Assembly: GCA_025362585.1 (NCBI GenBank)
Contig: JANYFR010000021.1
Location: forward strand, 1 to 64,000
DNA length: 64,000 bases
Direction: 5' to 3'
DNA from: Acidimicrobiales bacterium
Lineage (GTDB): Bacteria; Actinomycetota; Acidimicrobiia; Acidimicrobiales; RAAP-2
Shown: positions 35,771 through 46,091 of the stretch, piece by piece
How positions within the stretch are numbered: position 1 is the first letter of the stretch
How the letters are laid out: each line of letters opens with the position of its first letter
Made by a program: the position numbers and the translations under genes
Notes under the pieces: generated by a model
What the model was told of the DNA's origin: nothing
The model's database searches: none
The model's input: only the letters and a program-made list of their open reading frames with translations

Positions 35771-38700
35771 CGGTGCAACTCCTGGAGTGACCGCACTCGC
35801 CATCCGTGTTCGCGGCTGTCCGCGATACCCTTGGCCGCCGCGAAACCGGCACTGAGCGTGGTGAGACAGGGCACCGCGTGCCCGACGCAGGTGGTGCGGA
35901 TCAGTGCGCCGTCGGCGCGCGCGCCGCCACCCGACGGAGTGTTCACCACGAGGTGGACGTCGCCAGCAACAATCATCGAGACCGCGTCGACGCCGAGATC
36001 GGTGAGGCCGACCTTGCCAACCAGGGTGGCGACTGGCACGTCGTGCGCGCGCAGGTAGCCAGCGGTGCCGACGGTGGCGGCGATAGTGAAGCCCAGTAGC
36101 GCGAACTGGCGGGCGAGGACCAAACCCTGAACCTTGTCGCTATCGGCCAGGGACATGAAGATCTGACCTTCGTCGGGCAGGCGGGAGCCGGCGGCCAGCT
36201 GGGCCTTGGCGAAGGCGATGCCGAAACTCTCCCCGACGCCCATGACCTCACCGGTCGAACGCATCTCGGGACCGAGAATGATGTCCACTCCCGGGAATCG
36301 ACTGAAGGGCAGAACGGCCTCTTTCACGCAGACGTAGCCGGGCGGCGACACGTCGGTCGGCACCACGCCGAGAGTGCGCAACTCGCGCAACGACTGACCC
36401 ATCATGACTCGTACGGCCACCTCGGCCACGGCGACGCCCGTTGCCTTGGCGACGAACGGAACGGTTCGACTGGCCCGTGGGTTTGCCTCGAGCACGAAGA
36501 GCTCCTCGTGCTTCACCGCGTACTGCACGTTGACGAGGCCGACGACGGCGAGCGCCTCGGCGATCTTCGCGGTGCTGGCGCGCAGTTCGCCGAGCACCGC
36601 GTCGCTCAGCGTCTGGGGCGGCAGCGCGCACGCCGAGTCCCCCGAGTGGACGCCGGCCTCTTCGACGTGCTCCATCACCCCCGCGATGAAGACCTCACCG
36701 GACTGGTCGCGAACGGCGTCGACGTCGACCTCGATCGCGTCCTCCAAGAAACTGTCGATCAGGATCGGTCGATTCGCCGACACGCCCCCTTCGCGCGCGA
36801 GGGACCCGCGGGCGCTCGTGAGATCATCCATGACGCGGGCCAGTGCGACGTCGTCGTAGACGATCTCCATCGCCCGACCACCGAGCACGTAACTCGGCCG
36901 CACGAGTACGGGGTACCCAATGCGACGAACGATGGCCTTGGCCTCACCCAGGGTGAGCGCGACGTCGCCCGGCGGTTGGCGCAGGCCCAGCGCCGAACAG
37001 ATCGCCGACCACTGTGCGCGGTCCTCGGCGGCGTCGATCGAAGCCACCGGAGTCCCGAGGACGAGCGCCGGATCGAGGGAGTGCGAGAGTTTGAGTGGGG
37101 TCTGGCCGCCGAGTGAGACGATGACGCCGACTACGCGCGCGCCGTCGACGCAGGCGGCCTGTTCGGCACTGATCACCTCGGCGACGTCGTGGGCGGTGAG
37201 GGGCTCGAAGTACAAGCGGTCCGACGTCGAATAGTCGGTCGACACGGTCTCGGGGTTGCAGTTCACCATCACGGTCTCGTACTCCATGGCGCGAAGCGCC
37301 ATCGCCGCGTGCACGCAGCAGTAGTCGAATTCGATCCCCTGGCCAATGCGATTCGGTCCCGAACCGAGGATGATCACGCGATCGCGTGCCGAAGGCTGCA
37401 CCTCGGTCGTGTCTTCGTAGGTGCTGTAGTGATAGGGCGTGGACGCTTCGAACTCGGCCGCGCACGTATCGACTGTCTTGAAGACCGTGGGGACGCCGGC
37501 CCTGCGACGTAACGCCGTCACGTCCGAGTCGCGTCGGCCCGTGAGATCGGCGATCTGGGGATCGGAGAATCCCCACTGCTTGAATCGTCGCCACCCTCGC
37601 GCGTCGAGCCCTTCGAGATCGAGGTCGGGCGTCAGTTCGCGCTCGCGCTCGACGATAGCGACGAGTTGGTGAATGAACCAGGGGTCAATGCGGGTGCGCG
37701 CGGCGACCTCCTCCATCGAGGCACCCCGCCACAGCACCTCGTGGAGCGCGAAGAGTCGCTCCGGCGTCGCTACCTCGCAGAGGCGCCAGAGTGCTGTCTC
37801 GTCGAGGTCGGTGAACTCCGAGGCGCTCCCGAGTGCGAACCCGGCGCGACCCTGTTCGAGGGACCGCACCGCCTTTTGCAGTGACTCCGCGAAGTTGCGT
37901 CCAATGGCCATCACTTCGCCGACGGACTGCATTCGAGTACCGAGCTCGGGCGTCGAACCCGGCAGCTTCTCAAAGGCCCAGCGCGGAATCTTGGTGACGA
38001 CGTAGTCAATGGCCGGTTCGAAGCTGGCCGGTGTCACTCGCGTGATGTCATTCTGAATTTCGTCGAGGGTGTAGCCGACCGCGAGTCGCGCGGCGATTTT
38101 GGCGATCGGGAATCCGGTCGCCTTGGACGCGAGTGCGCTCGATCGACTGACGCGAGGATTCATCTCGATGACCAGACGTTCGCCATCGAGCGGGTTGACC
38201 GCGAACTGGACGTTCGAACCACCGGTCTCGACCCCCACCCGGCGCAACACGGCAAAGGCGTCATCGCGCATGGCCTGGAATTCGACGTCCGAGAGGGTCT
38301 GGGCGGGGGCGACGGTGATCGAGTCACCGGTGTGCACGCCCATGGGATCGAAGTTTTCGATACTACAGATGACGACGCAGTTGTCGGCGACGTCGCGCAT
38401 CACCTCGAGCTCGAACTCCTTCCAACCGGCAATCGACCGCTCGACGAGAATTTCGCGAATCGGCGACGCCGCCAGACCCTCTTCGGCGAGGCGTCGAAAG
38501 GTTTCGATCTCGTGGGCGATGCCGGTACCGGCCCCGCCGAGGATGTAACTCGGGCGCACGATGATCGGCCATCCGATGCGTTCGACGACCGCGATCGCTT
38601 CGTCGATGGTACGCGCGAATCCCGATTCGGGTACCGCGAGGTTGATGTCGGCCATCGCGGCCTTGAAGAGCTCGCGGTCCTCGGCGGTCGCGATCGCCTC

Positions 38701-39060
38701 GGGCCTGGCCCCAATTACTTCGACACCGAGCCGATCGATGACGCCGCGCCGCACCAGTTCCATCGTCAAATTGAGCGCCGTCTGTCCTCCGAGGGTCGCG
38801 AGCAACGCGTCGGGCCGTTCGCGCTCCAGTATGTCGGTGACCACATCGGCGTCGAGCGGCTCGATGTAGGTGACGTCGGCGGTCACGGGGTCGGTCATGA
38901 TCGTCGCGGGATTCGAATTTACGAGAATGACGCGGAAACCGTCGGCGCGCAGGACCTGGCAGGCCTGGGTCCCCGAGTAGTCAAACTCACAGGCCTGGCC
39001 AATGACGATGGGACCCGATCCGATGACCATGATCGACTCGATGTCACGACGACGGGGCAT
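35767..39060 (-). CDS. carB: carbamoyl phosphate synthase large subunit
   Basis: The 1097-aa synthetase that makes carbamoyl phosphate for both PyrB and ArgF. Two ATP-grasp halves are visible: [20 protein letters not shown] in the first, and [20 protein letters not shown] in the second. A C-terminal MGS-like regulatory domain ([15 protein letters not shown]) follows. ATG shares one base with the carA stop. Confidence 0.98.
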   Translation of the reverse strand: MPRRRDIESIMVIGSGPIVIGQACEFDYSGTQACQVLRADGFRVILVNSNPATIMTDPVTADVTYIEPLDADVVTDILERERPDALLATLGGQTALNLTMELVRRGVIDRLGVEVIGARPEAIATAEDRELFKAAMADINLAVPESGFARTIDEAIAVVERIGWPIIVRPSYILGGAGTGIAHEIETFRRLAEEGLAASPIREILVERSIAGWKEFELEVMRDVADNCVVICSIENFDPMGVHTGDSITVAPAQTLSDVEFQAMRDDAFAVLRRVGVETGGSNVQFAVNPLDGERLVIEMNPRVSRSSALASKATGFPIAKIAARLAVGYTLDEIQNDITRVTPASFEPAIDYVVTKIPRWAFEKLPGSTPELGTRMQSVGEVMAIGRNFAESLQKAVRSLEQGRAGFALGSASEFTDLDETALWRLCEVATPERLFALHEVLWRGASMEEVAARTRIDPWFIHQLVAIVERERELTPDLDLEGLDARGWRRFKQWGFSDPQIADLTGRRDSDVTALRRRAGVPTVFKTVDTCAAEFEASTPYHYSTYEDTTEVQPSARDRVIILGSGPNRIGQGIEFDYCCVHAAMALRAMEYETVMVNCNPETVSTDYSTSDRLYFEPLTAHDVAEVISAEQAACVDGARVVGVIVSLGGQTPLKLSHSLDPALVLGTPVASIDAAEDRAQWSAICSALGLRQPPGDVALTLGEAKAIVRRIGYPVLVRPSYVLGGRAMEIVYDDVALARVMDDLTSARGSLAREGGVSANRPILIDSFLEDAIEVDVDAVRDQSGEVFIAGVMEHVEEAGVHSGDSACALPPQTLSDAVLGELRASTAKIAEALAVVGLVNVQYAVKHEELFVLEANPRASRTVPFVAKATGVAVAEVAVRVMMGQSLRELRTLGVVPTDVSPPGYVCVKEAVLPFSRFPGVDIILGPEMRSTGEVMGVGESFGIAFAKAQLAAGSRLPDEGQIFMSLADSDKVQGLVLARQFALLGFTIAATVGTAGYLRAHDVPVATLVGKVGLTDLGVDAVSMIVAGDVHLVVNTPSGGGARADGALIRTTCVGHAVPCLTTLSAGFAAAKGIADSREHGWRVRSLQELHR

Positions 39061-40151
39061 CAGAGCGACGCTCGCACGCCAGAACGAAGTAGGGACTCGA
39101 AGCGATCGAAGAGGTAGCGCGCGTCGTGGGGGCCCGGGCCGGCCTCGGGGTGGTACTGCACCGAGAAGCAGCGATCCGAACTCGACGACAGACCCTCGAT
39201 GACGCCGTCGTTCAGGTTCACGTGGCTCACGACACCCCTCGAGAGCGAATCGGGGGTCACGGCGTAGTTGTGGTTCTGCGCGGTAATCTCAATGCGCCCG
39301 GTGGCGAGGTCCTTCACGGGATGGTTAGAACCGTGGTGGCCGAAGGGCAGCTTGAAGGTCGTCGCGCCGAGGGCGCTCGCGAGCAGCTGATGGCCGAGGC
39401 AGATGCCGAAGATCGGCACCGTGCCCACGAGTTCGGCAATGACTGACGTCGTTGCTCCGAGGGCCGCCGGATCGCCCGGTCCGTTCGAGAGGAACACCCC
39501 GTCAGGCTCGAGCGCACGGACCTCGTCCGCACTCGACGACGAGGGCACGACCGTGACTCGAAAGCGACTCGCCAGCAGGCGCACCATCGTGGCTTTGATG
39601 CCGAAGTCGTAGGCCACCACGTGCAGGTCCCCGTCGCCGCGACGGTAGGCCTCGCGAGTCGACACCATGGTCACCAGATCGGTGCCGTCGGTCCCGAGGG
39701 CTCGACGGGCCCCGCTACCTACCAGTGACTGCTCGGCGTGACCGAAGGCCCCGGGAAGGGCTCCGTGCGTTCGCAGGTGGCGCGTGAGGCGCCTCGTGTC
39801 AACACCGATCAGCGCCGCAACCCGGTGTCGGTGCAGGAAGGCTTCCAGCGACTCGACTGAGCGCCAATTGGATGGGAGATCCGACAGGTCGCGCACCACG
39901 ATCCCACGACACCAGGGACGAATCGCCTCCTCGTCGAGCGGGGTCACTCCGTAGTTGCCAACGTGGGGATAGGTGAAGACCACCACCTGGCCGGCGTAGC
40001 TCGGATCAGTGATCACCTCTTGATAACCGCTCAACGCGGTATTGAAGACGAACTCGCCCGTCGTGACGCCGTCGTCGGGGAGATGACCGGCGGCGTAACC
40101 CTCGAACGTCGTGCCGTCGGCGAGGACCAGGGTGGCCGGCGGGCGCATCAC
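39060..40151 (-). CDS. carA: carbamoyl phosphate synthase small subunit
   Basis: Glutaminase subunit that feeds ammonia to CarB. The 363-aa protein has [20 protein letters not shown], the nucleophile Cys in [10 protein letters not shown] and [13 protein letters not shown]. The first codon is GTG at 40151 (GTGA overlap with pyrC); ATG at 40148 is an equally good alternative. Confidence 0.97.
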   Translation of the reverse strand: MMRPPATLVLADGTTFEGYAAGHLPDDGVTTGEFVFNTALSGYQEVITDPSYAGQVVVFTYPHVGNYGVTPLDEEAIRPWCRGIVVRDLSDLPSNWRSVESLEAFLHRHRVAALIGVDTRRLTRHLRTHGALPGAFGHAEQSLVGSGARRALGTDGTDLVTMVSTREAYRRGDGDLHVVAYDFGIKATMVRLLASRFRVTVVPSSSSADEVRALEPDGVFLSNGPGDPAALGATTSVIAELVGTVPIFGICLGHQLLASALGATTFKLPFGHHGSNHPVKDLATGRIEITAQNHNYAVTPDSLSRGVVSHVNLNDGVIEGLSSSSDRCFSVQYHPEAGPGPHDARYLFDRFESLLRSGVRASL

Positions 40152-41458
40152 GTCAGGACCCCGTCATCGACGACCAGTCGACCCTTCGCGATTGTGGCGC
40201 GAACTCGACCGCGCAGCGTTCGTCCTTCGTAGGGGGTGTTGGTCGCTCGGCTCGCGAGCTGGTGGCGGTCAACGACCCAGGTCACGCCGGGGTCGAAGAC
40301 CACGAGGTTGGCATCCTCGCCCGCCGCGACAGCGCCACCGTGACCCGTGTGGCGAATCCGGACGTCGTCGTGACGCAGTTGGGCAATTCGCGCCGGACCG
40401 CGACTGAGGACCTCGAAGAAGCGCTGCGCGCTGGCGTCGGTCGCACCGAGCGCCTCAAAGACCAGCGACGCGGCGTGCTCGAGTCCGAGCATCCCTGCGG
40501 CCGCTTCGTCAAACGGGAGATCCTTCTGTTCGGGAGCGTGCGGCGCGTGGTCGGTGGCGACGGCGTCGACGTCGCCCGCCACCAGTGCCGTCCGGAGGGC
40601 CACGACGTCGGCGCTGGTTCGAAGTGGTGGATGGACCTTGAACTGCGGGTCGAACGACGCGCAGGCCCCCTCGTCCAGGGTGAGGTGGTGAGGCGCGACT
40701 TCGCACGTGACCGCCAAACCCGCGCGACGGGCCGCCACGACCAGCGCGACTGAACGGGCCGTCGAGAGGTGTAGGAAATGCATCGAGCCCCCCGTCAAGG
40801 CGACCAGTTCGAGGTCGCGCAGCACCATCAGTTCCTCGGCGAGCGCGGGCCGTCCGACCAGGCCCAGCCGACTACTCAACGGGCCCTCGTTCATCGAGCC
40901 CCCGTCGGCGAGACGCTCATCCTCCGCGTGCTGGGCCAAGCGCACGCCGAGGGGCCTGGCGTAGGTGAGGGCGCGGCGCATCAGCGACGGGTCCTGCACG
41001 CCGACGCCGTCGTCGGTGAACAGACGCACGCCGACCGCCGCCATTTCGGCCATCGGGGCGAGGAGTTCACCCCGCCGACCCTGGGTGATCGCGCCAGCGA
41101 CGCAGACGTCGAGGGGGGTGCGGGCGCCACGTTCCAGGACGTACGAAACCAGCGCCACAGTGTCGAGGGCCGGTTCGGTGTTGGGCATTGCCACGATCGC
41201 GGTGTAGCCGCCGAGGGCCGCGGCGCGCGCGCCACTCGCCACCGTCTCGGCCTCCTCGCGTCCCGGCTCGCGCAGGTGCGCGTGGAGGTCAACGAGCCCG
41301 GGACCGACCCAGCAGTCCCGGACGTCGAGTTCACGCGTGCCGTGCGGCGCCTCGATGCCCGGAGCCACTTCCACGATCTTCCCCTCGACCACGAGTACGT
41401 CGGTCACCTGCGCCGAACCGTCGGCGACCACCAATCCCTGACGCAGCACGATGTTCAC
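40148..41458 (-). CDS. pyrC: dihydroorotase
   Basis: Closes carbamoyl-aspartate to dihydroorotate. The 436-aa class I amidohydrolase has DLHAHLREPG (metal-binding HxH), NTEPALDT, and ATDHAPH with the catalytic Asp. It overlaps pyrB by 4 bases. Confidence 0.96.
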   Translation of the reverse strand: MNIVLRQGLVVADGSAQVTDVLVVEGKIVEVAPGIEAPHGTRELDVRDCWVGPGLVDLHAHLREPGREEAETVASGARAAALGGYTAIVAMPNTEPALDTVALVSYVLERGARTPLDVCVAGAITQGRRGELLAPMAEMAAVGVRLFTDDGVGVQDPSLMRRALTYARPLGVRLAQHAEDERLADGGSMNEGPLSSRLGLVGRPALAEELMVLRDLELVALTGGSMHFLHLSTARSVALVVAARRAGLAVTCEVAPHHLTLDEGACASFDPQFKVHPPLRTSADVVALRTALVAGDVDAVATDHAPHAPEQKDLPFDEAAAGMLGLEHAASLVFEALGATDASAQRFFEVLSRGPARIAQLRHDDVRIRHTGHGGAVAAGEDANLVVFDPGVTWVVDRHQLASRATNTPYEGRTLRGRVRATIAKGRLVVDDGVLT

Positions 41459-42441
41459 GACGCCCTCTCCTCGTCCGCGCCCGCGATGCTCAGATACAAC
41501 ACCGCCATGCGAACAGGGACGCCATTCTCGACCTGACGCCCGATAACCGCGGCCGGCGAGTCCGCCACCAGCGAGTCGATCTCGACACCGCGATTCATCG
41601 GACCCGGGTGCATGATGATGGCCTCGGGGCGTAATCGTCGCGCCCGACCGACGCTGAGCCCGTAGGTCGTGGTGAATTCACCAAGGGTCGGCACGAACGA
41701 ACCACTGCCGCGCTCGCGCTGTAGGCGGAGCAGGGCCACCACGTCGGCCCACTCGATTGCCTCGTCGAAATCGGTCACGACCTCGACGGGCCACTGCTCG
41801 ACGAACTCGGGCAGTAGCGTCGCGGGCGCCGCCACGCGGACGGCGGCGCCGAGGGCCACGTAGGCCGCAATATCGCTACGTGCGACCCGGCTGTGTCGAA
41901 TGTCGCCCACGATTAGTACGCGCAGGCCCGCGAAGAGCTCGGCGCCGGTCTCGGTCCCGACGACTCCTCGGCGCTCGGCGAGGCACTGGCGGATCGTAAA
42001 GGCGTCGAGCAGACCTTGGGTCGGATGCTGGTGCAGACCGTCCCCGCCGTTGATTACTCGCACGTGGGGAACGTACCGACTCACCTGGAGTGCGGCGCCG
42101 CTCGACCGGTGGCGCATGACGACCGCGTCGATTCCCAGGGCGTCAACCGTGCCAATGGTGTCCCGCAGTGACTCACCCTTCTTCATGCTGCTCGACGCCA
42201 CGGCCAGCGAGAGGACGTCGGCGCTCAGTCGCTTGGCGGCAGTTTCGAAACTGAGCCGGGTACGCGTCGACTCTTCGAAGAAGATCGAGGCGACCACCCG
42301 GCCCCGCAGCGCCGGCACCTTCTTGATGGTTCGCCGATTGACCTCGACGAAGGCCTCGGCGGTGTCGAGGACTTCGACGATCGCGTCGCGCGTCAACTCG
42401 TCTAGGGAGAGGAGGTTCTGGCCGCGAATCGACGTGATCAC
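41455..42441 (-). CDS. pyrB: aspartate carbamoyltransferase catalytic subunit
   Basis: Joins carbamoyl phosphate and aspartate. The 328-aa protein has FFEESTRTRLSFE, HPTQGLLDAFTI and the SLAVASSSMKKGES loop. No pyrI regulatory chain is present, as in other PyrR-controlled operons. It overlaps the pyrR stop by 4 bases. Confidence 0.97.
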   Translation of the reverse strand: MITSIRGQNLLSLDELTRDAIVEVLDTAEAFVEVNRRTIKKVPALRGRVVASIFFEESTRTRLSFETAAKRLSADVLSLAVASSSMKKGESLRDTIGTVDALGIDAVVMRHRSSGAALQVSRYVPHVRVINGGDGLHQHPTQGLLDAFTIRQCLAERRGVVGTETGAELFAGLRVLIVGDIRHSRVARSDIAAYVALGAAVRVAAPATLLPEFVEQWPVEVVTDFDEAIEWADVVALLRLQRERGSGSFVPTLGEFTTTYGLSVGRARRLRPEAIIMHPGPMNRGVEIDSLVADSPAAVIGRQVENGVPVRMAVLYLSIAGADEERAS

Positions 42442-43007
42442 GCTCTCCCCTTCGTCCCGATCCAGACGCCGGCGAGGGTCGCGACGATCGCCTCATCGAG
42501 TGACGTCGGCAAGTTCTTGCCCACGTAGTCCGGTCGAATCGGGAGTTCCCGGTGCCCCCGGTCGACGATCACCGCCAACTGCACCACGCGAGGACGACCC
42601 CAGTCGGTCAGGGCGTTCAGGGCCGCTCGGACGGTGCGACCGGTGAAGAGGACGTCGTCGACGATGACGACGGTTTGGTTGGTCAGGTCGTGGTCGATCC
42701 GCGTGGTGGCCGGGATGGGCGCCGGATTGCGCGCCAGGTCGTCACGGTAAAAGGCGACGTCGAGGGAGCCCCAGCGAACGGCCCGACCAGTGATCTCGGT
42801 GAGCCCGTCAGCCAAGCGACGGGCGAAGTCGACCCCACCGGTCTGCAGTCCCACGACCACCACCTGATCGACGTCGCGAACGTGTTCAATGACCTCGTGC
42901 GCCATCCGTCGAAGGGCGCGCGCGACGTCGTCGGCACTCAGAAGTTGGGACCGCGGCACGAACGTGGGGTCGCGCAATCGAGCGTCGCGAAGACTGCTCA
43001 CATCCAC
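42438..43007 (-). CDS. pyrR: pyrimidine operon regulator / uracil phosphoribosyltransferase
   Basis: A UMP-responsive RNA-binding protein that represses the pyr operon. The 189-aa protein has the PRPP loop VVIVDDVLFTGRTVRAAL and VGLQTGGVDFARRLAD. GTG at 43007 follows GGGAGG by only 4 nt; a second in-frame GTG two codons later has better spacing. Its probable RNA target overlaps the ribosome-binding region of this gene. Confidence 0.95.
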   Translation of the reverse strand: MDVSSLRDARLRDPTFVPRSQLLSADDVARALRRMAHEVIEHVRDVDQVVVVGLQTGGVDFARRLADGLTEITGRAVRWGSLDVAFYRDDLARNPAPIPATTRIDHDLTNQTVVIVDDVLFTGRTVRAALNALTDWGRPRVVQLAVIVDRGHRELPIRPDYVGKNLPTSLDEAIVATLAGVWIGTKGRA

Positions 43008-43011
43008 CGTG

Positions 43012-43050
43012 CCTCCCGTCGTTCGAGCCTCACGGGACTCGCTTCACGAC
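43012..43050 (-). promoter_or_regulatory. PyrR-binding RNA hairpin at the pyrR ribosome-binding site
   Basis: The minus strand reads GTCGT-GAAG-CGAG-TCCCGTGAGG-CTCG-A-ACGAC followed at once by GGGAGG. The AGTCCCGTGAGGCT loop matches the PyrR binding-loop consensus (ARUCCNGNGAGGYU), with an upper stem, a purine bulge and a lower stem. The Shine-Dalgarno follows directly. UMP-bound PyrR would therefore block translation start, as described for mycobacteria, rather than act through a terminator. Confidence 0.8.
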
Positions 43051-43058
43051 TGCAGTCC

Positions 43059-43064
43059 ACGGTA
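43059..43064 (-). promoter_or_regulatory. candidate -10 of the pyr operon
   Basis: TACCGT on the minus strand lies about 9 nt upstream of the PyrR hairpin, so a transcript starting here would just include it. The -35 is weak (TGCCAG, 18-base spacer). Confidence 0.35.
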
Positions 43065-43116
43065 GCAGAAGGGCCGTGCGTACTGGCACGGTCCTACTGG
43101 CTCGACCCGTCGGGCT

Positions 43117-44034
43117 CTACCCGGCCCCGCCTCTTTCGGACGACGGACGAAACGACTCGATCGCCGGCGCGGGACCACGGCCCATGATCCGATCGAAGGA
43201 GTCCGACAACGACACCTCACTGTCGAGGGCCCGTCGGATGATCACGTAGATCGCGGGTAACGCCCAAAAGTCCCCGCAGACCCAGAGAATCGCCGCTCCG
43301 ATCTGCTGGTCGGCGAAGGGTGAGAGGGTGACCCCGGCGACGTGCGCGTAGGCGTGGTACCAACTGACGTTGGTCAAGATGCTCATCGAGATCGCGAGGA
43401 CTGTCATCACAACGTTCGTCGCCACAATTGCGCCGACCTGGAAGACGGGTCCGCGCGTCGGCCTCATCGGGTGCGAGGGAATGATCTGCAGCCAAAACAG
43501 CAGTCCGGTGACGATGAGACTGGTGTGCATGAGCCAGATGTGCACGAGGGCGTTGCTCTCGGCGGTATCGAACCACGACGGCACGTGCCAGAGCAGCATC
43601 ACGACGTTGAACGAGATCACTGCCGTCCAGGGGTGTCGAATGAACCGGGCGAGGGCGCGCAGGCCACTGACGCGCGGACTGAGGCAGAAGAAGCGCCCCA
43701 GGGCCCGTCGCGACTTGACCGGCAGTGCGAACATGAGGGGAATCCACGGCGCCCCGGCGACGATGAGCATCGGGGCGAAGAACCCCAGCAGGACGTGATC
43801 GAGCATGTGCACGTAGAAGTATCTCGATGACCAGTAGTCGACCGGCGACACGATGGCGATGACCAGCACGACGAGGCCCGCGTACAAGAGCAGCGCGCGG
43901 TACCGACGCCGACGGGTGCGCGACGCCACTGAATGACCGCGGAGCCGGGCGAGGCCCACCTCGTGCGCAACGACCGTCACGGCGACGCCGAGCAACACCG
44001 GGTCGAAGGACCAGTGGTGCCAGAGGGTGTTCAC
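43117..44034 (-). CDS. CtaG-family cytochrome c oxidase assembly protein 1
   Basis: A 305-aa membrane protein with about seven hydrophobic segments, like caa3-type CtaG. Conserved His-containing blocks are visible: HMLDHVLLGFFAPMLIVAGAP, LWHVPSWFD, HIWLMHTSL and WYHAYAHVAGVTLSPFADQQIGAAILW. It probably helps copper delivery to the oxidase. Its start overlaps the end of the small membrane protein upstream (44031). A second CtaG-like gene lies at 46092. Confidence 0.87.
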   Translation of the reverse strand: MNTLWHHWSFDPVLLGVAVTVVAHEVGLARLRGHSVASRTRRRRYRALLLYAGLVVLVIAIVSPVDYWSSRYFYVHMLDHVLLGFFAPMLIVAGAPWIPLMFALPVKSRRALGRFFCLSPRVSGLRALARFIRHPWTAVISFNVVMLLWHVPSWFDTAESNALVHIWLMHTSLIVTGLLFWLQIIPSHPMRPTRGPVFQVGAIVATNVVMTVLAISMSILTNVSWYHAYAHVAGVTLSPFADQQIGAAILWVCGDFWALPAIYVIIRRALDSEVSLSDSFDRIMGRGPAPAIESFRPSSERGGAG

Positions 44035-44405
44035 GACGATTCGCCGTCGTTCCTCGAGGTCTCCTGCGACATGCGCAGCTGGGCCTGGTGCAACTCCCAG
44101 GCGGCCAGCATCCCTTCGAACTCCGGAGCGATCGACGGTGGCGGGTCGTGGTGGCGTTGGTCACGGGGATGGATCACCTGCCACCACATGTAGACCGAGA
44201 AGATTCCGAGGAGGGGCCACTCAAAGACGTAGGCCCAACTCAGCGCGTTACCACCGAGCGCTCGGCCGATCTCGAACCAGAACGCCACGGCGCAGAGCGC
44301 CAGGCCGACGGCCAGGGTCACGTGGGCCTTCCACGCCTCAGGTCGAGCGAGTCGTTGGCCCGAAACCTCGGACTGTTCGCCGGTGTCGACGTCGCCACTC
44401 CCCAC
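44031..44405 (-). CDS. small membrane protein, paralogue of the 51521 gene
   Basis: A 124-aa protein with two hydrophobic segments (about 28-48 and 55-75) and a charged tail. The block GRALGGNALSWAYVFEWPLLGIFSVYM closely matches SRALAGNSLSWAYVFEWPVLGGYAIYM in the 51521 gene at the other end of the oxidase cluster. No family name is recognised. GTG start with TAGGGT exactly 6 nt upstream. It is translationally coupled to ctaG and is probably an oxidase accessory. Confidence 0.7.
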   Translation of the reverse strand: MGSGDVDTGEQSEVSGQRLARPEAWKAHVTLAVGLALCAVAFWFEIGRALGGNALSWAYVFEWPLLGIFSVYMWWQVIHPRDQRHHDPPPSIAPEFEGMLAAWELHQAQLRMSQETSRNDGESS

Positions 44406-44417
44406 GAGTTCACCCTA
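44406..44417 (-). promoter_or_regulatory. -10 element and leaderless start (44405 gene)
   Basis: The minus strand reads TAGGGT-GAACTC-GTG, hexamer at 44412-44417. The start codon belongs to the small membrane protein gene. Confidence 0.45.
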
Positions 44418-44492
44418 CAACCGGCCTGCGCCTCGAGGTCTGAGGTGGGACCGTCGGTAGAGTGGTCGAGACCTGGTGATCATTGAGACGAC

Positions 44493-45356
44493 GTGACGAG
44501 CAACACTCCCGAGAACTCCGACGCGCACTCGTCGCTGAGTGAGCGACAGCGCGCGGTGGCCTTCGCCCAAGCCAACGCGCCGGTGGGCGCCGACGGACTG
44601 GCACGGGTGGGACGCCCGCCGATTCCCGCCAAGTTCGTCGTGACGGTCGCGATTGTCTTCGTCGTGCTCGGCCTCGGCGGTGTCGTCATCGAGCACTTCT
44701 TTGGGGGAATCGGCACGACCAGGGCGACTTCGACGATCGTCACCCTTCCACCCTCCACCAATCGCGCCGGTCCCGCGCTGGATGGCCCGACCCGGGCGTT
44801 CATGGGAATGAAGGAGATTGCCTCGGCGACCGCGGCGCCGTTCGTGTTGCTCGACCAGTCGGGGCGGCCGTGGAGTCTGGCCGCTCAGCGAGGGAAGGTC
44901 GTGGTGCTCACCTTCTTCAACGCCGCCTGCAACGACGTCTGTCCCGTCGAGGGGGCGGAGATCCGCCGAGCGCGAACAGCGCTTGGCGCCACGGCCGACC
45001 GCGTCGAGTTCGCCGTGGTCAACTCCGATCCGAAGCACCTCACCCCGTCCCGGTCTCCCGCTGCACTCACGGTGCCCGGTCTCGAGCGCGCGACGACGGT
45101 GCACTTCCTCACCGGTTCGCTGCACCAGTTGAATGCCATCTGGATCGCCTACGGAGTCCGGGTGCGCGTCGGCGCCCTCGCGAATCAAGTGGCGCACAAC
45201 GACGTGATGTACTTCATTTCGCCCGACGGGCGGCTTCGCTCCCTCGTCGTGCCGTTCGCTCGAGTCGACGACGCGGGCCGCTTTCATCTCTCGCCCTCCG
45301 AGGTGGGACGATTCGCGCAAGGCGTGGCCGCCGAAGCCATTAGTCTTGCCGGGTGA
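44493..45356 (+). CDS. SCO1/SenC-family copper chaperone, membrane-anchored
   Basis: A 287-aa protein with one N-terminal membrane anchor (about 48-70) and an outside thioredoxin-like domain. The copper-binding CNDVCP motif follows VVVLTFFNAA, and a His lies in VAHNDVMYFISPDG, as in Sco proteins. It would metallate the CuA site of CtaC. It starts at GTG 44493, divergent from the ctaG unit, and overlaps the next gene by 4 bases. Confidence 0.87.
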   Translation: MTSNTPENSDAHSSLSERQRAVAFAQANAPVGADGLARVGRPPIPAKFVVTVAIVFVVLGLGGVVIEHFFGGIGTTRATSTIVTLPPSTNRAGPALDGPTRAFMGMKEIASATAAPFVLLDQSGRPWSLAAQRGKVVVLTFFNAACNDVCPVEGAEIRRARTALGATADRVEFAVVNSDPKHLTPSRSPAALTVPGLERATTVHFLTGSLHQLNAIWIAYGVRVRVGALANQVAHNDVMYFISPDGRLRSLVVPFARVDDAGRFHLSPSEVGRFAQGVAAEAISLAG

Positions 45357-46030
45357 TCAACGGCCAACCGACCCTTGAGGAACCTCGTTTCGACCCCGGG
45401 TCCATGGCGACGTCGTCGCTCAGTACCCAGCGTTCCTCCTGGTACCGGCGACCGTGGGTACTCCTCAGCGCGGCGCTAATTGTCATCGTGGCCGTCTCCA
45501 TCGTCTCGGACCTACCGCACCCAATTTCGGCCGTCGAGGATGCTGCGGCCCAGAACGCGTCGTTGAAGCAGATCAATCACGACCTCGCGCCGTGCGCGTA
45601 CGCGGTCGATGAGGCCTTTCGCTTCTACCGTCAGGACGTCGCTGGTCAACTGACGCCGGGCAAGATGAAGGTCGTCAACCTCTACTTGACCAACGACCAG
45701 ACAGTCTGCTCATTCGCCAGTTCGGGAATGTCCGATCTGACGAACAATCTGCAAGTCCTCGACACCAGTGGTGGCAAGTACATTGACAAACTGCTTCTCG
45801 TGATCGTGACCTGGATGGACTCCAGCGCCAACGGTGCGATTTTTGATATTCAGCATCTCATTGCCCATCCGCACGATCCCAAACTATTGGCCGATCTCAC
45901 CAAGCGCGAAAGGTTCCTCGAGGTCGACCGTCAGCGCGCCTTCGCCGACCTTGCCACGGCCCGCTCACTCGTCGGTGCCCCGCTCAACAACATCAACGTT
46001 CCCGCGATGGGCGTGCTGCCCGGAACTTGA
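45353..46030 (+). CDS. membrane-anchored protein of unknown function
   Basis: A 225-aa protein with one membrane segment (about 35-54, WVLLSAALIVIVAVSIVSDL) and an outside domain with two Cys (APCAYAVDEAF, QTVCSFASSG) that could form a disulfide. No family is recognised. GTG start overlaps the Sco stop as GTGA, so it is co-translated with Sco and may take part in oxidase assembly. Confidence 0.65.
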   Translation: MINGQPTLEEPRFDPGSMATSSLSTQRSSWYRRPWVLLSAALIVIVAVSIVSDLPHPISAVEDAAAQNASLKQINHDLAPCAYAVDEAFRFYRQDVAGQLTPGKMKVVNLYLTNDQTVCSFASSGMSDLTNNLQVLDTSGGKYIDKLLLVIVTWMDSSANGAIFDIQHLIAHPHDPKLLADLTKRERFLEVDRQRAFADLATARSLVGAPLNNINVPAMGVLPGT

Positions 46031-46064
46031 CGGGGTCTCCGGTGGCTAACGAGGTCGGTGGCGC

Positions 46065-46082
46065 GGGGACGGTGCGTTCCCC
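46065..46082. terminator. candidate bidirectional hairpin between convergent genes
   Basis: GGGGA-cggtgcgt-TCCCC, with flanking GTGG/CCAC, lies between the convergent stops at 46030 and 46092. No T tract is seen. A weak candidate. Confidence 0.3.
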
Positions 46083-46091
46083 ACCATCCAC

